Origin: Variovorax paradoxus
Lineage (GTDB): Bacteria; Pseudomonadota; Gammaproteobacteria; Burkholderiales; Burkholderiaceae_C
DNA length: 64,000 nucleotides
Direction: 5' to 3'
NCBI RefSeq assembly: GCF_030811855.1
Contig: NZ_JAUSRN010000006.1
Span: 248,001-312,000, forward strand
Position numbers and translations under genes: made by a program
In this document: one piece after another, positions 35,156 through 45,396 of the stretch
Layout of the letters: the number at the start of each line of letters is the position of its first letter
How positions within the stretch are numbered: the first letter of the stretch is position 1
Notes under the pieces: generated by a model
Database searches by the model: none
The model's input: the letters and a program-made list of their open reading frames with translations, nothing else
Told to the model about the DNA's origin: nothing

Positions 35156-36283
35156 TTAGAAGTTGTCGCGTCCGCTCACCCGCGACACGATCCGCAGATC
35201 CGGTCCCAGCATCTCCACCGACTTGAATTCGAGCGGCAGCGCGCCAGCCAGCAAGGTCAGCGGGCCCTCGGCATGCAGGTGGCTTGCCATCTCCAGGCCG
35301 CTGCCGATCAGCTTGGGTGCCAGATACACCAGCAGTTCGTCGACGCAGCCTTCGCGAATCAGCGAGCCGTTCAGCTTGTGGCCGGCTTCGACGTGAAGCT
35401 CGTTGACGCCGCGCTGAGCGAGGTCTTGCAGCATGGCGGCCAGGTCGACCTTTCCGCTTGCGTTGGGCAGGCAGGTGATCGTGGCGCCTCGTGCCTCCAG
35501 CGCCTTGGCGCGGGCTTCGTCGCGCGCTGCGGCATAGATCCAGACCGGTCGGCCTGCTATGAAAACATGAGCGTCGGGCGGCGTCTGCAGATGGCTGTCG
35601 ACCACCACCAGGTGCGGCTGGCGCGGCGTATCGACCAGGCGCACGTCGAGGCGGGGGTTGTCTTCGAGCACGGTGCCCACGCCCGTCAGTATTGCGCTGG
35701 CGCGGGCACGCCAGGCGTGGCCGTCGGTGCGGGCGGCTTCGGCGGTGATCCATTGGCTCACGCCATTGGCCAGGCCGGTCTTGCCATCGAGCGAGGCCGC
35801 CACCTTGAGGCGTACCCAGGGCAGCTTGCGGACCATGCGGCTGAAGAAACCGATGTTGAGCTCGCGCGACTCGGCGGCGCCCGGGCCGGTTTCCACCTGG
35901 ACGCCGGCCGCACGCAGGCGGTCGAAGCCTTGGCCTGCCACCAGCGGATTCGGATCGGGCAGCGATGCCACGACCCGGCCGATGCCGGCCGCGATGAGGG
36001 CGTCGCAGCAGGGGCCGGTGCGCCCGTGGTGCGAGCAGGGCTCGAGCGTCACGTATGCCGTGGCGCCCTTGACGGTATGGCCGTTGGCCTCCGCGTCACG
36101 CAGCGCCATCACTTCGGCATGCGGTCCTCCGGCCTGCTGCGTGTGGCCCTGGCCTAGCACCTGGCCCTCTGCATCGCACAGCACGCAGCCGACGCGCGGG
36201 TTGGGGTCGGTCAGCAGCAGCGCGGCGGAAGCTAGCCGCAAGGCGGTGGCCATGTGCTGCGCGTCTTGTTCAGGAGAGGGCAT
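35156..36283 (-). CDS. ribD: Bifunctional RibD (deaminase/reductase)
   Basis: RibD catalyses the deamination and side-chain reduction steps of riboflavin synthesis. The N-terminal cytidine-deaminase-like domain has GPHAEV (53-58) and PCSHHGRTGPCC (82-93), the zinc ligands. The C-terminal reductase domain (from about 150) has the KVAASLDGKTG and ATGVGTVLEDNP-like segments. At 375 residues it is full length. It is the first gene of the riboflavin unit; no FMN riboswitch is visible upstream. It is divergent from pilV. Confidence 0.95.
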   Translation of the reverse strand: MPSPEQDAQHMATALRLASAALLLTDPNPRVGCVLCDAEGQVLGQGHTQQAGGPHAEVMALRDAEANGHTVKGATAYVTLEPCSHHGRTGPCCDALIAAGIGRVVASLPDPNPLVAGQGFDRLRAAGVQVETGPGAAESRELNIGFFSRMVRKLPWVRLKVAASLDGKTGLANGVSQWITAEAARTDGHAWRARASAILTGVGTVLEDNPRLDVRLVDTPRQPHLVVVDSHLQTPPDAHVFIAGRPVWIYAAARDEARAKALEARGATITCLPNASGKVDLAAMLQDLAQRGVNELHVEAGHKLNGSLIREGCVDELLVYLAPKLIGSGLEMASHLHAEGPLTLLAGALPLEFKSVEMLGPDLRIVSRVSGRDNF

Positions 36284-36447
36284 GGGCTGCGAGAAGAATT
36301 ATTTAACACCTGGGCCGCCGGATCATACGAGCGGCAGTCCAAAGCGGATGAACGGTAAATCCACCGCTGAAGCCCACGCCTACGCTCCGGATTCGATGGC
36401 AGGAATAAAGAAGCAACACAAGTTGCAGGACGGGAGGACATCGAAAA

Positions 36448-37050
36448 ATGACGACCACAAGACGGTCCGGCGCGGGCTTTTCGCTCGTGGAGGTGCTCGT
36501 TTCCGTTGCCGTGCTGAGCATCGGCTTGCTCGGCGCGATTGGCATGCTGCTGGCGGCGGTGCGCGCGGGCAAGGAGGCCGCCACGTTCAATGCGGCGGTC
36601 GGGCTCGTGCGCGACTTGTCGGAAAAGGTTCGCATGAACCCGGGCGTCGCGGCAGGCCACGGTGCGGCCAACACCTATCTGGTCGATCGCTCGGCCGAGG
36701 GTGCCGCTGCGAGCCCCGCGATCGGCGGCTGCGCGGCGCCAGGTGCGACCTGCGACGCAGCGAGCCTGGCCGCGTGGGACATCGATGAATGGACTCGTCG
36801 TGTCGCCAAGGCGCTGCCGGGCGCCCGGGTGCGCGTGTGCTTCGACGACAAGCCCTGGAACGCGGCGGCCGGCGAATACGACTGGATGTGCAGCCAGACC
36901 GGCCGCAACATGGTCGCAAAAATCGGCTGGGCATCGCATGCGGATACATTGAGCATCAAGCAGAAGGGCGGACCGCAACGGGAGCTTCCACCTCGCCTCG
37001 TGATGCAGCTGGTCTCCGGTTGGGCACAGGATGGTCATGACGGTTCGTGA
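36448..37050 (+). CDS. pilV: Type IV pilus minor pilin PilV
   Basis: This is a minor pilin of about 200 residues. The prepilin cleavage site is Gly10 followed by FSLVEV, with Glu at +5, and the hydrophobic helix covers about 11-35. It works with PilW, PilX and FimT to prime pilus assembly and present PilY1. GGGAGGA lies 9 bases before ATG 36448. Its last 20 bases overlap pilW. Confidence 0.93.
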   Translation: MTTTRRSGAGFSLVEVLVSVAVLSIGLLGAIGMLLAAVRAGKEAATFNAAVGLVRDLSEKVRMNPGVAAGHGAANTYLVDRSAEGAAASPAIGGCAAPGATCDAASLAAWDIDEWTRRVAKALPGARVRVCFDDKPWNAAAGEYDWMCSQTGRNMVAKIGWASHADTLSIKQKGGPQRELPPRLVMQLVSGWAQDGHDGS

Positions 37051-38011
37051 TACAGCGCGGCTGTGCGGCCAGCGAGGCATGTCGCTCGTGGAGCTACTGG
37101 TCGCGATGGCCGTTGGACTCCTGGTTGTGCTTGCGGCCACTGCAACCTTTCTTGGCAGCAGGCAGCTCTTCGTTGCCAACACCGACGCACAGGCGGTTGA
37201 AGATTCGCTCAGGTTTGCAACTTTCGTCGTCCGGGGCATCGTGCGGCAAGCCGGGTATTCAGACTACGCGCCCGATCATGCCGATGCCGACGGCAACGTG
37301 GTCATTGCCAGCAGCGCCAACCTTGCAGGATCTCTTGACGACCCCTCCGATCTCGACATCGTCGGTGCGACCAATGCCAAGGTCAGCGCCACGGGCGAAA
37401 GCCATGGCACCCACAACAGCAAGGGCGTGAACGGAAGCGACTCGCTGCGCGTGCGGTTCTTCGGCCGCAGCCGCACGGGAGGCGACGGGAGCGAGCCCGA
37501 TGGCACGATGGTGGATTGCATGGGCATCGCGCAGGCGGGTCCGTCGGCCGGCAAGCCCGCGCTGGCCGATCGCGCATGGAGCTTCTTTCATGTCGCCGAA
37601 GCGGCCGACAAGGAGCCCGAGCTCTATTGCAAGTACCACAGCGAGGCGCAAGGCACCTTCAGGTCCGAGGCGCTCGCGCGCGGCATCGAGGTGTTCAAGG
37701 TGGTCTATGCCTACGACAGCAACGGCGATGGCATCCCGGAACGCTGGCTCGATGCCGCGCAGCTGGAGGCGCAGGCGGAAACGGTAGCGGCCATCAATGG
37801 CGAATGGCGCAAGGTGGTTGGTCTGCGCATCGGCATGGTTGCGCGCAGTAGCCGCAACAACAGCTGGGCTCGTGTGCAGGGCGAACCGCTGTATCCGCTG
37901 GGCGCGGAGTTCTCGAGTACCAGCTTCAAGCCGCCCGCCGATGGCCGGTTGCGGCGCACCTCGACCTTCACCGTCATGCTGCGCAACGCCATGAAGGCGG
38001 CGGCGCCGTGA
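37031..38011 (+). CDS. pilW: Type IV pilus assembly protein PilW
   Basis: This is a 326-residue minor pilin. The cleavage site is Gly16 followed by MSLVELL with Glu at +5, and the hydrophobic helix is 17-40. The C-terminal half is long and variable, with several Cys. ATG 37031 or ATG 37037 may be used; both overlap the pilV 3' end. It is followed by pilX with a GTGA overlap. Confidence 0.92.
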   Translation: MVMTVRDTARLCGQRGMSLVELLVAMAVGLLVVLAATATFLGSRQLFVANTDAQAVEDSLRFATFVVRGIVRQAGYSDYAPDHADADGNVVIASSANLAGSLDDPSDLDIVGATNAKVSATGESHGTHNSKGVNGSDSLRVRFFGRSRTGGDGSEPDGTMVDCMGIAQAGPSAGKPALADRAWSFFHVAEAADKEPELYCKYHSEAQGTFRSEALARGIEVFKVVYAYDSNGDGIPERWLDAAQLEAQAETVAAINGEWRKVVGLRIGMVARSSRNNSWARVQGEPLYPLGAEFSSTSFKPPADGRLRRTSTFTVMLRNAMKAAAP

Positions 38012-38661
38012 GCCCGTCCAGTCGTGCGCTGCAACGAGGCTTCTCGTTGATCGTGGTGCTCCTGATGTTGCTCATTGCCATGGTGCTCGGCATCGGCGCG
38101 GCGCAGCTGACACTGGTGGGCGAGCGCAGTGCGCGCAACGACCGAGACACCGAGGTTGCGTTCCAGGCGGCGGAAGCCGCGCTCGTCGATGCCGAACGCG
38201 ACGTGCTCGGTCCCAACCCCGATGCGGCGCAGCGCCTGTGCCTCTTCAACGGCGGCGATATCTCGGCCTTTGCTCCGGGATGCGGTGGTGCGGGCATTCG
38301 ACAGGGGCTGTGTGCACCGGCCGAAGCAGGCGACAAGCCGGCATGGATGACCGCCGACTTCGCCGCAGCCAGCAAGACGTCTGTTGCGTACGGCACCTTC
38401 ACCGGACAACGCTTTGCCTCTGGCGACGAAGCCACCAAGGGACGCGCCGGGACACTGCCCGCGCGTGCGCCGCGCTACATCGTGGAGGCGGTCCGCAATC
38501 TCGGCGGCTGGCAGCCCAGCCAGTTGCAAAGCGCGAGCGCGCGCAGTGCCTCGCATCTCTTTCGCGTCACGGCCATCGGCTTCGGCATGCAAGAGGACAC
38601 GCAAGTGGTTTTGCAGACCAACCTGTACAAGGCTGGCGCGAGCCCCGGCTGCCCTTCCTGA
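38008..38661 (+). CDS. pilX: Type IV pilus assembly protein PilX
   Basis: This is a 217-residue minor pilin with a GTG start overlapping the pilW stop. The leader ends at Gly11, followed by FSLIVVLLM, where +5 is Val rather than Glu, as is usual for PilX. The hydrophobic helix runs to about 33. Paired Cys residues in the C-terminal domain probably form disulphides. Confidence 0.92.
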   Translation: MSPSSRALQRGFSLIVVLLMLLIAMVLGIGAAQLTLVGERSARNDRDTEVAFQAAEAALVDAERDVLGPNPDAAQRLCLFNGGDISAFAPGCGGAGIRQGLCAPAEAGDKPAWMTADFAAASKTSVAYGTFTGQRFASGDEATKGRAGTLPARAPRYIVEAVRNLGGWQPSQLQSASARSASHLFRVTAIGFGMQEDTQVVLQTNLYKAGASPGCPS

Positions 38662-38688
38662 GTTTCTTCACCTGGAAACGGAAACCGA

Positions 38689-41600
38689 ATGCGTTCTCTT
38701 GAAAACCATGGAATCAAAGCGATGGTCATTGCCGCAATCGCCCTCTGCATCGCTCCGCAGGCATTGGCGGCAGAGGCGGTCGAGCTTCCCACTGAAGCGC
38801 TGTTTTCCATGGCATCGCGCGCCGATCCCAACATGGTGATCGACCTCGCGCTGGAGTTCTCCAATGCCGGTGCCGCCTACCGTGGCAGCTTCGATTGGAA
38901 GAAGGTCTACCGAGGCTACTGGGACCCGATGGCCTGCTACGGCTATGCGGCCGCCGATGGTTATTTCAGGCGCCTTGCACCTGCGGTGAAGCTCGCGGGC
39001 GGCGAGATCGCATGTGCCAATCAATGGAGCGGCAATTTGCTGAACTGGGCGGCCACCTCGACCATCGACGTGCTGCGGCTCGGGCTCACGGGCGGAGACC
39101 GCGTGGTCGACCAAGTCGATCGCACCGTGCTGCAGCGCGCGGTGCTGCAAGAAGATTTCTACCGGAGCAGCTACTTTCCCGACAAGGCCGTGACCGGCAA
39201 CCTCGACAAGCTCACGCCACTCGTCCTGGACGGCCGCATGGGCGTGGGCGCGGCGGCCACTGTTCACATCAACCATTGCCTAGACCGCATGGTCGTCGGG
39301 CCGGGCGCCAGCGGCAGCTGCGCAAACCCGGGCACCGACCAGCAATATGGCCCCGGCGCCGCGAGCGCGCCGTACTTCGCGAGGGTCGAGGTTTGCACGG
39401 CGGCAGAGGTCGTGACGCGCGCGGATCTCTGCCTTAAATATCCCAGCGGGCAGTTCAAGCCCGTGGGCGAAATCCAGCGCCATTCGAGCCGCATGCGCTT
39501 CGCCGCTTTCGGCTACCTGCTCGACAACGACCTGGCTCGCCATGGCGGCGTGCTGCGCGCGCCCATGAGATACACCGGCCCCCGAAAGCTCGACGCGGGC
39601 CTCGACAGCGTCGACAACCCCCAGGCCGAGTGGAATGCGAACACCGGTGTCTTCATCGACGATCCCGATGCGGCTGCGCAGGGCGGCCGCTACAGCGGTG
39701 TCGTCAGCTACCTGAACCGCTTCGGGCGTGGCGGCGCCTACAAGAAGTTCGATCCCGCGGGCGAGCTCTACTACGAGTCTTTGCGCTATTTGCAGGCCAA
39801 GGCGGCCACGCCCGAAGCCATGGCGGGCATGGCAGCAGCGGACGATCCGCGCAAGGACGGGCTGCCGGTCTTCAACGACACTGCCCGGTGGGGCGAAGAG
39901 AGCCGCAAGAGCAGCTGGGACCCGGTGGCCGCAAGCTGCCGCAAGAACCACATCCTGGCGATCGGCGATCTCGAAACGCACGATGACCGTTCGCTGCCTG
40001 GCATGTCCGGTGCAGGATCCAGCAGCGCGTCCTTCGTGCCCGACACCGCCTACTGGACACGCCTCGTCGGCGCGTTCGAGAACCGCGAATCGCTTTCCTA
40101 TACACATCCTTCGGGCAAGACTGGCCTTGCCACCACCGGCAACAGCGGACTTCCGGCCTTCAACTACAAGGGCGGCGCGCAACTGGGCTCGGGCAACATC
40201 GTCAATGCAGAAACCGGCTCGGACCGGGGCTCGTTCGGCATGGCGGGGCTGGCCTACTGGGCCAATACGCAGAAGATCCGTGACGATTTTCCCGACGTTC
40301 GGGTGCAGACCTTCGGCATCGATCTGGACGCGATCGGGCAGGGCGCCATTCGGCAGGCCCAGCGCGGCAGCGCCCTGTATCTCGCATCCAAGTACGGCGG
40401 GTTCGTCGACAGCAACGCCGACGGCAATCCGTTCCGCGCATCGGGAGGCAGCGGCGGGGCGGACGTGACCGGCAATGCCGAATGGGCCGAAGGCATCGAC
40501 GACGACGGCCAGCCGAAGCCGTCCAACTACTTCCTTGCCGGCGAGCCTCAGCAGCTATTGGCTGCAATCCGCAAGGTGTTCCAATCGGCGGCCGCGCCGT
40601 CGGGCGGAAGCACGGCGGATCCGGCTATTTCGTCGAACCGCATCGCAGCAGCGGGAAGCAATCTCTATGTGGCCCGGTTCAGCGGGCGCAGATGGTCTGG
40701 CACGCTGCTGGCTTATCCGCTGGCGTACGACGCGGGTTTGGGCACCGTTCGCCAGCGGGACGAACCGATGTGGGACGCGGGAGCTTTGTTGACCGGCAAT
40801 GCATCGGCCCAGCCCACGGTGCCTGCGCGCGATCCATCGGACCGGCGCATCTTCACGCTCTCGGCCGCAGGCATCGGCACGCCCTTTCAATGGGACGTGC
40901 TGGACAAGCCACTGCAAAGCCAATTGAACGCGGTGCCCTATGCGGTGCCAGCGGCGTCCGATGGGCTGGGCGCCGAGCGCGTGGCCTACCTGCGCGGCGA
41001 CCGGCGCAAAGAGCGGTCTGCCCTCGGCGGCGTGTTCCGCGTGCGCGATTCGGTGATGGGCGACGTGGCCAATTCGAACCCGCTCTTCGTCGGCTCTCCG
41101 AGCCTGAACCTGCGGGGCGTCGGCTACGAGCAGTTTCTCGACGCGCACAAGGCACGGCAGCAGGCCGTGTACGTCGGCGCCAACGACGGCATGTTGCATG
41201 CGTTCTCGGCCGCTACGGGCAACGAGCTCTTCGCCTATGTTCCCCGCGCAGTTTCTTCGAAGCTGGCCGGCTACACCTCACCCGGCTATGCGCATCAGGC
41301 CTATGTCGACGGCTCGCCCACGGCTTCTGAGGCGCGAATGGCCAACGGTGCCTGGAAGACCGTGCTGGTCTCTGGGACCGGGGCAGGGGCGACCGGCGTT
41401 TTTGCGCTCGATATCTCCGACCCCGCTGCGTTTTCCGCCGACAAGGTGTTGTGGGAGTTCACCGGTGCGGACGATGGCGACATGGGCCATGTGCTCCAGG
41501 CGCCGCGCATCATGAAGTTCCGTGTGTCAGCGGCGACTCGCACCCAACCCGCGGCGTACGCCTCGTTCGCGGTTGTTCCCTCCGGGTTCAACAACGCAAA

Positions 41601-42636
41601 TCTCGAAAAGCGGAGCGCGCTGTTCCTGCTTTCACTCGACAAGCCGGCCAGCGCCGCATGGAAGCGCGGCCTCAACTATCACAAGATCATGCTGCCCGCG
41701 CCAGCGGACAGCGCCCTTGTGAATGCCTTGGCCACACCCGGCGACTTTGCCGCTGTGGACGGCTGGGCTCGCTGGCTGTACGCCGGCGACACGCAAGGCA
41801 ACCTCTGGAAGTTCGACTTCACCGGCAATGCGCCGTGGAGCGAAGCCAACGCGCTTGGGCTGGGAGGCGTTCCATTGATGGTCGCAACTTCAGGCGGCGC
41901 AAATGCGAAGCGCCAGCCCATCACCGTGGCGCCCGAAGTCGGCGTCGGGCCGAACGGCGGTGCCATCGTGCTGTTCGGTACCGGCAAGTTCGTGAGTGCC
42001 GAAGACATGGGCCGTGCCAGCCGCGGCGTGCAGACCTTGTACGGCGTGTACGACAGCGGCACGTCGATTCCGGCCGGGGAGACACGTGCGCAGCTCCAGT
42101 CGCGCCGGGCTGTTGCCGCCGCAGGCCAGCCATTACCGGCCATCGTGGGCGAGCCCTTCGTCTACGGCGCTGCGACCACTGGCGCCGCGAGTCGCCGCGG
42201 CTGGTATTTCGACTTTCCGGGCGCGCTCGAATCGGGCGAGCGGCAGGTCTCGCGGCTGGCGCTGAGCGACGGACTCCTGTTCTTCAACACGCTGATACCC
42301 GGTGCCGAAGCGTGTGGCGTTAGCGCCGGTGGCCGCAGCTGTGCGGTCAATGCGATGACAGGACTCTCGCAAGGCGGCACTTGCGTTGCTTCGACCGTGG
42401 GGCTGCTGTCGTCGCCCTTGCTGGTCGAGCTGGGCGAGAGCGCCTACACGGCCACCGATGCGTTCGGACGCCGAACGGAGACGAAGAAGCTGTCCGTCGT
42501 CAACGTCGGTGTTCCCGGCGGTGCGGGCGCCGCCCGCATTTCGACTGTGCGGCCTACAGAGGGCGGCCGAGTCTCGCAGGTGTCCGGACGCCTGAATTGG
42601 CGTCAGATCGCCGATTACCGGAGCGCGAAACCGTGA
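38689..42636 (+). CDS. pilY1: Pilus tip adhesin/assembly factor PilY1
   Basis: This is a 1315-residue secreted protein of the PilY1/PilC family, with an N-terminal signal peptide (about 1-27). An N-terminal region of about 600 residues carries two Cys-rich stretches but no clear von Willebrand A MIDAS motif. The C-terminal seven-bladed propeller has repeated GTxGDV/VFVGANDGMLHAF-like segments. A DSNADGNPF loop near 574-582 resembles a calcium-binding DxNxDG site. It controls pilus extension, retraction and adhesion. Its stop overlaps the pilE GTG (GTGA). Confidence 0.92.
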   Translation: MRSLENHGIKAMVIAAIALCIAPQALAAEAVELPTEALFSMASRADPNMVIDLALEFSNAGAAYRGSFDWKKVYRGYWDPMACYGYAAADGYFRRLAPAVKLAGGEIACANQWSGNLLNWAATSTIDVLRLGLTGGDRVVDQVDRTVLQRAVLQEDFYRSSYFPDKAVTGNLDKLTPLVLDGRMGVGAAATVHINHCLDRMVVGPGASGSCANPGTDQQYGPGAASAPYFARVEVCTAAEVVTRADLCLKYPSGQFKPVGEIQRHSSRMRFAAFGYLLDNDLARHGGVLRAPMRYTGPRKLDAGLDSVDNPQAEWNANTGVFIDDPDAAAQGGRYSGVVSYLNRFGRGGAYKKFDPAGELYYESLRYLQAKAATPEAMAGMAAADDPRKDGLPVFNDTARWGEESRKSSWDPVAASCRKNHILAIGDLETHDDRSLPGMSGAGSSSASFVPDTAYWTRLVGAFENRESLSYTHPSGKTGLATTGNSGLPAFNYKGGAQLGSGNIVNAETGSDRGSFGMAGLAYWANTQKIRDDFPDVRVQTFGIDLDAIGQGAIRQAQRGSALYLASKYGGFVDSNADGNPFRASGGSGGADVTGNAEWAEGIDDDGQPKPSNYFLAGEPQQLLAAIRKVFQSAAAPSGGSTADPAISSNRIAAAGSNLYVARFSGRRWSGTLLAYPLAYDAGLGTVRQRDEPMWDAGALLTGNASAQPTVPARDPSDRRIFTLSAAGIGTPFQWDVLDKPLQSQLNAVPYAVPAASDGLGAERVAYLRGDRRKERSALGGVFRVRDSVMGDVANSNPLFVGSPSLNLRGVGYEQFLDAHKARQQAVYVGANDGMLHAFSAATGNELFAYVPRAVSSKLAGYTSPGYAHQAYVDGSPTASEARMANGAWKTVLVSGTGAGATGVFALDISDPAAFSADKVLWEFTGADDGDMGHVLQAPRIMKFRVSAATRTQPAAYASFAVVPSGFNNANLEKRSALFLLSLDKPASAAWKRGLNYHKIMLPAPADSALVNALATPGDFAAVDGWARWLYAGDTQGNLWKFDFTGNAPWSEANALGLGGVPLMVATSGGANAKRQPITVAPEVGVGPNGGAIVLFGTGKFVSAEDMGRASRGVQTLYGVYDSGTSIPAGETRAQLQSRRAVAAAGQPLPAIVGEPFVYGAATTGAASRRGWYFDFPGALESGERQVSRLALSDGLLFFNTLIPGAEACGVSAGGRSCAVNAMTGLSQGGTCVASTVGLLSSPLLVELGESAYTATDAFGRRTETKKLSVVNVGVPGGAGAARISTVRPTEGGRVSQVSGRLNWRQIADYRSAKP

Positions 42637-43058
42637 CGGCGGTGAAAAGCCGCGCTGGGTCCATGCGTGGCTTCACGCTGATCGAGGCCATGATCGTGGT
42701 TGCAATCCTCGCAATCCTGGCTGCCATTTCCTATCCGTCGTACCTGGGCTTCATGCGCAAGGGGTGGCGCGCCGAGGCGCGGTCGGCGCTGGTGCAGCAA
42801 ATGCAGCAGCAGGAGCGCACCTACACCTTGGCCGGGCAGTACAAGCGCTACGAAGGCGGTTCCGGCGATGGCGGCGCAGGCGGCAAATACCTCGTTCAGA
42901 GCGGCAATTGCGAAGGGCAGAGCAGCATCGACCGCTGCATCCGGCTGACCGCCACGCCAAACGAAAGCCTTTCCGACCCGGAGGTCGGGGTTCTCTGGCT
43001 CGACAGCACGGGCGACAAGGGCTGTGACGGCACCGCGCCAAGCAGGTGCTGGCAATGA
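42633..43058 (+). CDS. pilE: Type IV pilin-like protein PilE (minor pilin)
   Basis: This is a 141-residue pilin. With GTG 42633 the positively charged leader is 13 residues and cleavage comes after Gly13, before FTLIEAM, with Glu at +5. ATG 42663 would leave only a three-residue leader, so the GTG is chosen. C-terminal Cys residues form the D-region loop. It is placed between pilY1 (4-base overlap) and fimT (ATGA overlap). Confidence 0.9.
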   Translation: MTAVKSRAGSMRGFTLIEAMIVVAILAILAAISYPSYLGFMRKGWRAEARSALVQQMQQQERTYTLAGQYKRYEGGSGDGGAGGKYLVQSGNCEGQSSIDRCIRLTATPNESLSDPEVGVLWLDSTGDKGCDGTAPSRCWQ

Positions 43059-43609
43059 AGCGCTGCGGCCCGTTTCGCAGGCCGCGCGGCGGCTTCACGC
43101 TGGTGGAATTGATGATGGTCATCGCCATCGCGGCGACCCTGGGCTCGCTCGGCGTACCCGCGTTTCGCGACCTGCTGCTCAATCAGCGCCTTGCGTCTGC
43201 GTCCAATGGTTTCGTAGCCGCGCTGAACCTCGCCCGCACCGAAGCCATTCAACGTTCGCAGAGGGTTCACGTCGTGGCGCTGACCGCAGGCGATTGGTCG
43301 AGCGGATGGGCTGTGCGGGCGGGAACCGACACCGCACCGCAGACCGTGCGCAAGTTCGAAAGGCTGCCGAACGGCGTCGGCATCGATGCGGGGCTTGGAG
43401 ACGGTTTCGTGCAGGGCCTGGACTACGACAGCAATGGCTTCTCGCGCCGGGCGGGCGGCTCGGGCTTCGGCGCGGGCTGCCTGACCTTGAAGGCGGAGTC
43501 GGGCCGAAGGGCGTCGATCGTCGTGTCGGCCTCGGGCCGCGCGAGAGTCTGCAATCCCGACCTCAAGGGCGATTGCGGGAGCGGCGCCTGCGGCAAGGAC
43601 AGCCAATGA
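43055..43609 (+). CDS. fimT: GspH/FimT-family pseudopilin
   Basis: This is a 184-residue minor pseudopilin. The leader has a basic N-terminus and cleavage follows Gly13, before FTLVELMMV, with Glu at +5. The body matches GspH/FimT: SASNGFVAALNLARTEAIQR-like helix and a C-terminal beta domain with Cys pairs. It is the last gene of the pilus unit. Its ATG overlaps the pilE stop by ATGA. Confidence 0.88.
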   Translation: MKRCGPFRRPRGGFTLVELMMVIAIAATLGSLGVPAFRDLLLNQRLASASNGFVAALNLARTEAIQRSQRVHVVALTAGDWSSGWAVRAGTDTAPQTVRKFERLPNGVGIDAGLGDGFVQGLDYDSNGFSRRAGGSGFGAGCLTLKAESGRRASIVVSASGRARVCNPDLKGDCGSGACGKDSQ

Positions 43610-43643
43610 CGCCGCTGTACGAACGGCTGCTGACCGGTCCTGC

Positions 43644-44087
43644 TCAGATATCGCGCAGCAGCTGCCTGAATTCGTCCACGTCTTCGAAGCTCCGGTACAC
43701 CGAGGCAAAGCGCACGTAGGCCACCTTGTCGAGCTTCTTGAGTTCGCGCATCACGAGTTCGCCGACCTTCGTCGAATCGATTTCGCGCATGCCGCTGGCG
43801 AGCAGCTTCTGCTCGATGCGCAGCAGGGCGTTGTCGATCTGCTCGATGCTCACCGGCCGCTTGCGCAGCGCCAGCATCATCGAGGCGCGAACCTTGGACG
43901 AGTCGAAGTCGGCGCGGCTGCCGTCCTTCTTGACGACGACCGGAAAGTTGACGTCCGGCCGCTCATAGGTCGTAAAGCGCTTGTCGCAGGCGCTGCATTG
44001 GCGGCGCCTGCGCACGAAATCAGCGTCTTCCGACACGCGGGTCTCGACGACCTGCGTTTCGAGATGACCGCAAAAAGGGCATTTCAT
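43644..44087 (-). CDS. nrdR: Transcriptional repressor NrdR
   Basis: NrdR senses ATP/dATP and represses ribonucleotide reductase genes. It is 147 residues long. The N-terminal zinc ribbon has CxxC at 3-6 and 31-34, followed by the ATP-cone domain (about 49-139). It lies 19 bases after glyA, the usual pair. Confidence 0.96.
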   Translation of the reverse strand: MKCPFCGHLETQVVETRVSEDADFVRRRRQCSACDKRFTTYERPDVNFPVVVKKDGSRADFDSSKVRASMMLALRKRPVSIEQIDNALLRIEQKLLASGMREIDSTKVGELVMRELKKLDKVAYVRFASVYRSFEDVDEFRQLLRDI

Positions 44088-44106
44088 GCGGCCACTTCTT
44101 GCTGGA

Positions 44107-45351
44107 TCAGCGGTAGACCGGGAACCGGCTTGTCAGCGCGTGGACCTTGGCGCGAACCGCATCGATGTTGGCGGCGTCACGCGGGTTCTCCAGCACGTCG
44201 GCGACCAGGTTCGCGGTGATGCGCGCCTCTTCGTCCTTGAAGCCACGCGTGGTCATGGCGGGGGTGCCGATGCGCACGCCGCTCGTGACCATCGGCTTTT
44301 CGGGGTCATTGGGGATTGCGTTCTTGTTGATCGTCATGTGGGCGGCGCCCAGCACGGCTTCGGCTTCCTTGCCCGTGATGCCCTTGGCGCGCAGATCGAC
44401 CAGCATGACGTGGCTCTCGGTACGTCCGCTCACGATGCGCAGGCCGCGCTCGGTGAGGGTGTCGGCCACGATCTGGGCGTTCTTGACCACCTGTTGCTGG
44501 TAGGCCTTGAACTCGGGCGTCATGGCTTCCTTGAACGCGACCGCCTTGGCGGCGATCACATGCATCAGCGGGCCGCCTTGAAGGCCCGGGAAGATGGCGC
44601 TGTTGATAGCCTTCTCGTGCTGCGACTTCATCAAAATGATGCCGCCGCGCGGGCCGCGCAGGCTCTTGTGGGTGGTGGAGGTCACCACGTCGGCGTGCGG
44701 CACCGGGTTGGGGTACACGCCCGCGGCCACCAGGCCGGCATAGTGGGCGATGTCGACCATGAAGATCGCGCCCACGTCCTTGGCCACCTTGGCAAAGCGC
44801 TCGAAATCGATGCGCAGCGAATAAGCCGAGGCGCCCGCGATGATGAGCTTGGGCATGTGCTCGTGCGCCTTGCGCTCCATCGCGTCGTAGTCGATGGCTT
44901 CGTTGGCGTCCAGGCCGTAGCTCACCACGTTGAACCACTTGCCGCTCATATTGAGGGGCATGCCGTGGGTCAGGTGGCCGCCCTCGGCCAGGCTCATGCC
45001 CATGATGGTGTCGCCGGGCTTCAAAAAGGCCAGCATCACGGCTTCATTGGCCGAGGCGCCGCAATGCGGCTGCACGTTGGCGGCGTCGGCGCCGAAGATC
45101 TGCTTGATGCGGTCGATGGCCAGCTGCTCGGCCACGTCGACGTGCTCGCAGCCGCCGTAGTAGCGCTTGCCGGGGTAGCCTTCGGCGTACTTGTTGGTGA
45201 GTTGGGAGCCCTGCGCCTGCATCACGGCCGGCGAGGCGTAGTTCTCGCTCGCAATCAGTTCGATGTGGTGTTCCTGGCGCGCGTTTTCGGCCTGGATGGC
45301 AGCCCAGATTTCGGGATCGGTCTGTTCGACCAGAATGTTGCGGTGGTACAT
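44107..45351 (-). CDS. glyA: Serine hydroxymethyltransferase
   Basis: GlyA converts serine and tetrahydrofolate to glycine and 5,10-methylene-THF, the main one-carbon source. It is 414 residues long, with the PLP Lys in [13 protein letters not shown] near 229. ATG 45351 has AAAGGA 7-8 bases upstream; longer in-frame sequence runs into the leader. The leader carries a ZTP riboswitch, so expression should rise when ZMP/ZTP signals folate shortage. Confidence 0.97.
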   Translation of the reverse strand: MYHRNILVEQTDPEIWAAIQAENARQEHHIELIASENYASPAVMQAQGSQLTNKYAEGYPGKRYYGGCEHVDVAEQLAIDRIKQIFGADAANVQPHCGASANEAVMLAFLKPGDTIMGMSLAEGGHLTHGMPLNMSGKWFNVVSYGLDANEAIDYDAMERKAHEHMPKLIIAGASAYSLRIDFERFAKVAKDVGAIFMVDIAHYAGLVAAGVYPNPVPHADVVTSTTHKSLRGPRGGIILMKSQHEKAINSAIFPGLQGGPLMHVIAAKAVAFKEAMTPEFKAYQQQVVKNAQIVADTLTERGLRIVSGRTESHVMLVDLRAKGITGKEAEAVLGAAHMTINKNAIPNDPEKPMVTSGVRIGTPAMTTRGFKDEEARITANLVADVLENPRDAANIDAVRAKVHALTSRFPVYR

Positions 45352-45373
45352 GGCAGTCCTTTGAAGACGAGGT

Positions 45374-45396
45374 CCTTGTTCTTCAACCAAACAAGG
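45374..45396 (-). terminator. Hairpin after the ZTP aptamer (expression platform)
   Basis: On the minus strand CCTTGTT and AACAAGG pair in a 7-bp stem with a 9-nt loop, directly after the conserved 3' motif of the aptamer. It is followed by a run including the glyA ribosome site. It could act as the platform that opens or closes with ligand. Confidence 0.5.

Noticed and set aside
36284..36447. FMN riboswitch before ribD
   Set aside because: Searched both strands of the ribD/pilV gap for the conserved AGGGTGAAA, CCGAC and GGCGGT blocks; none found.
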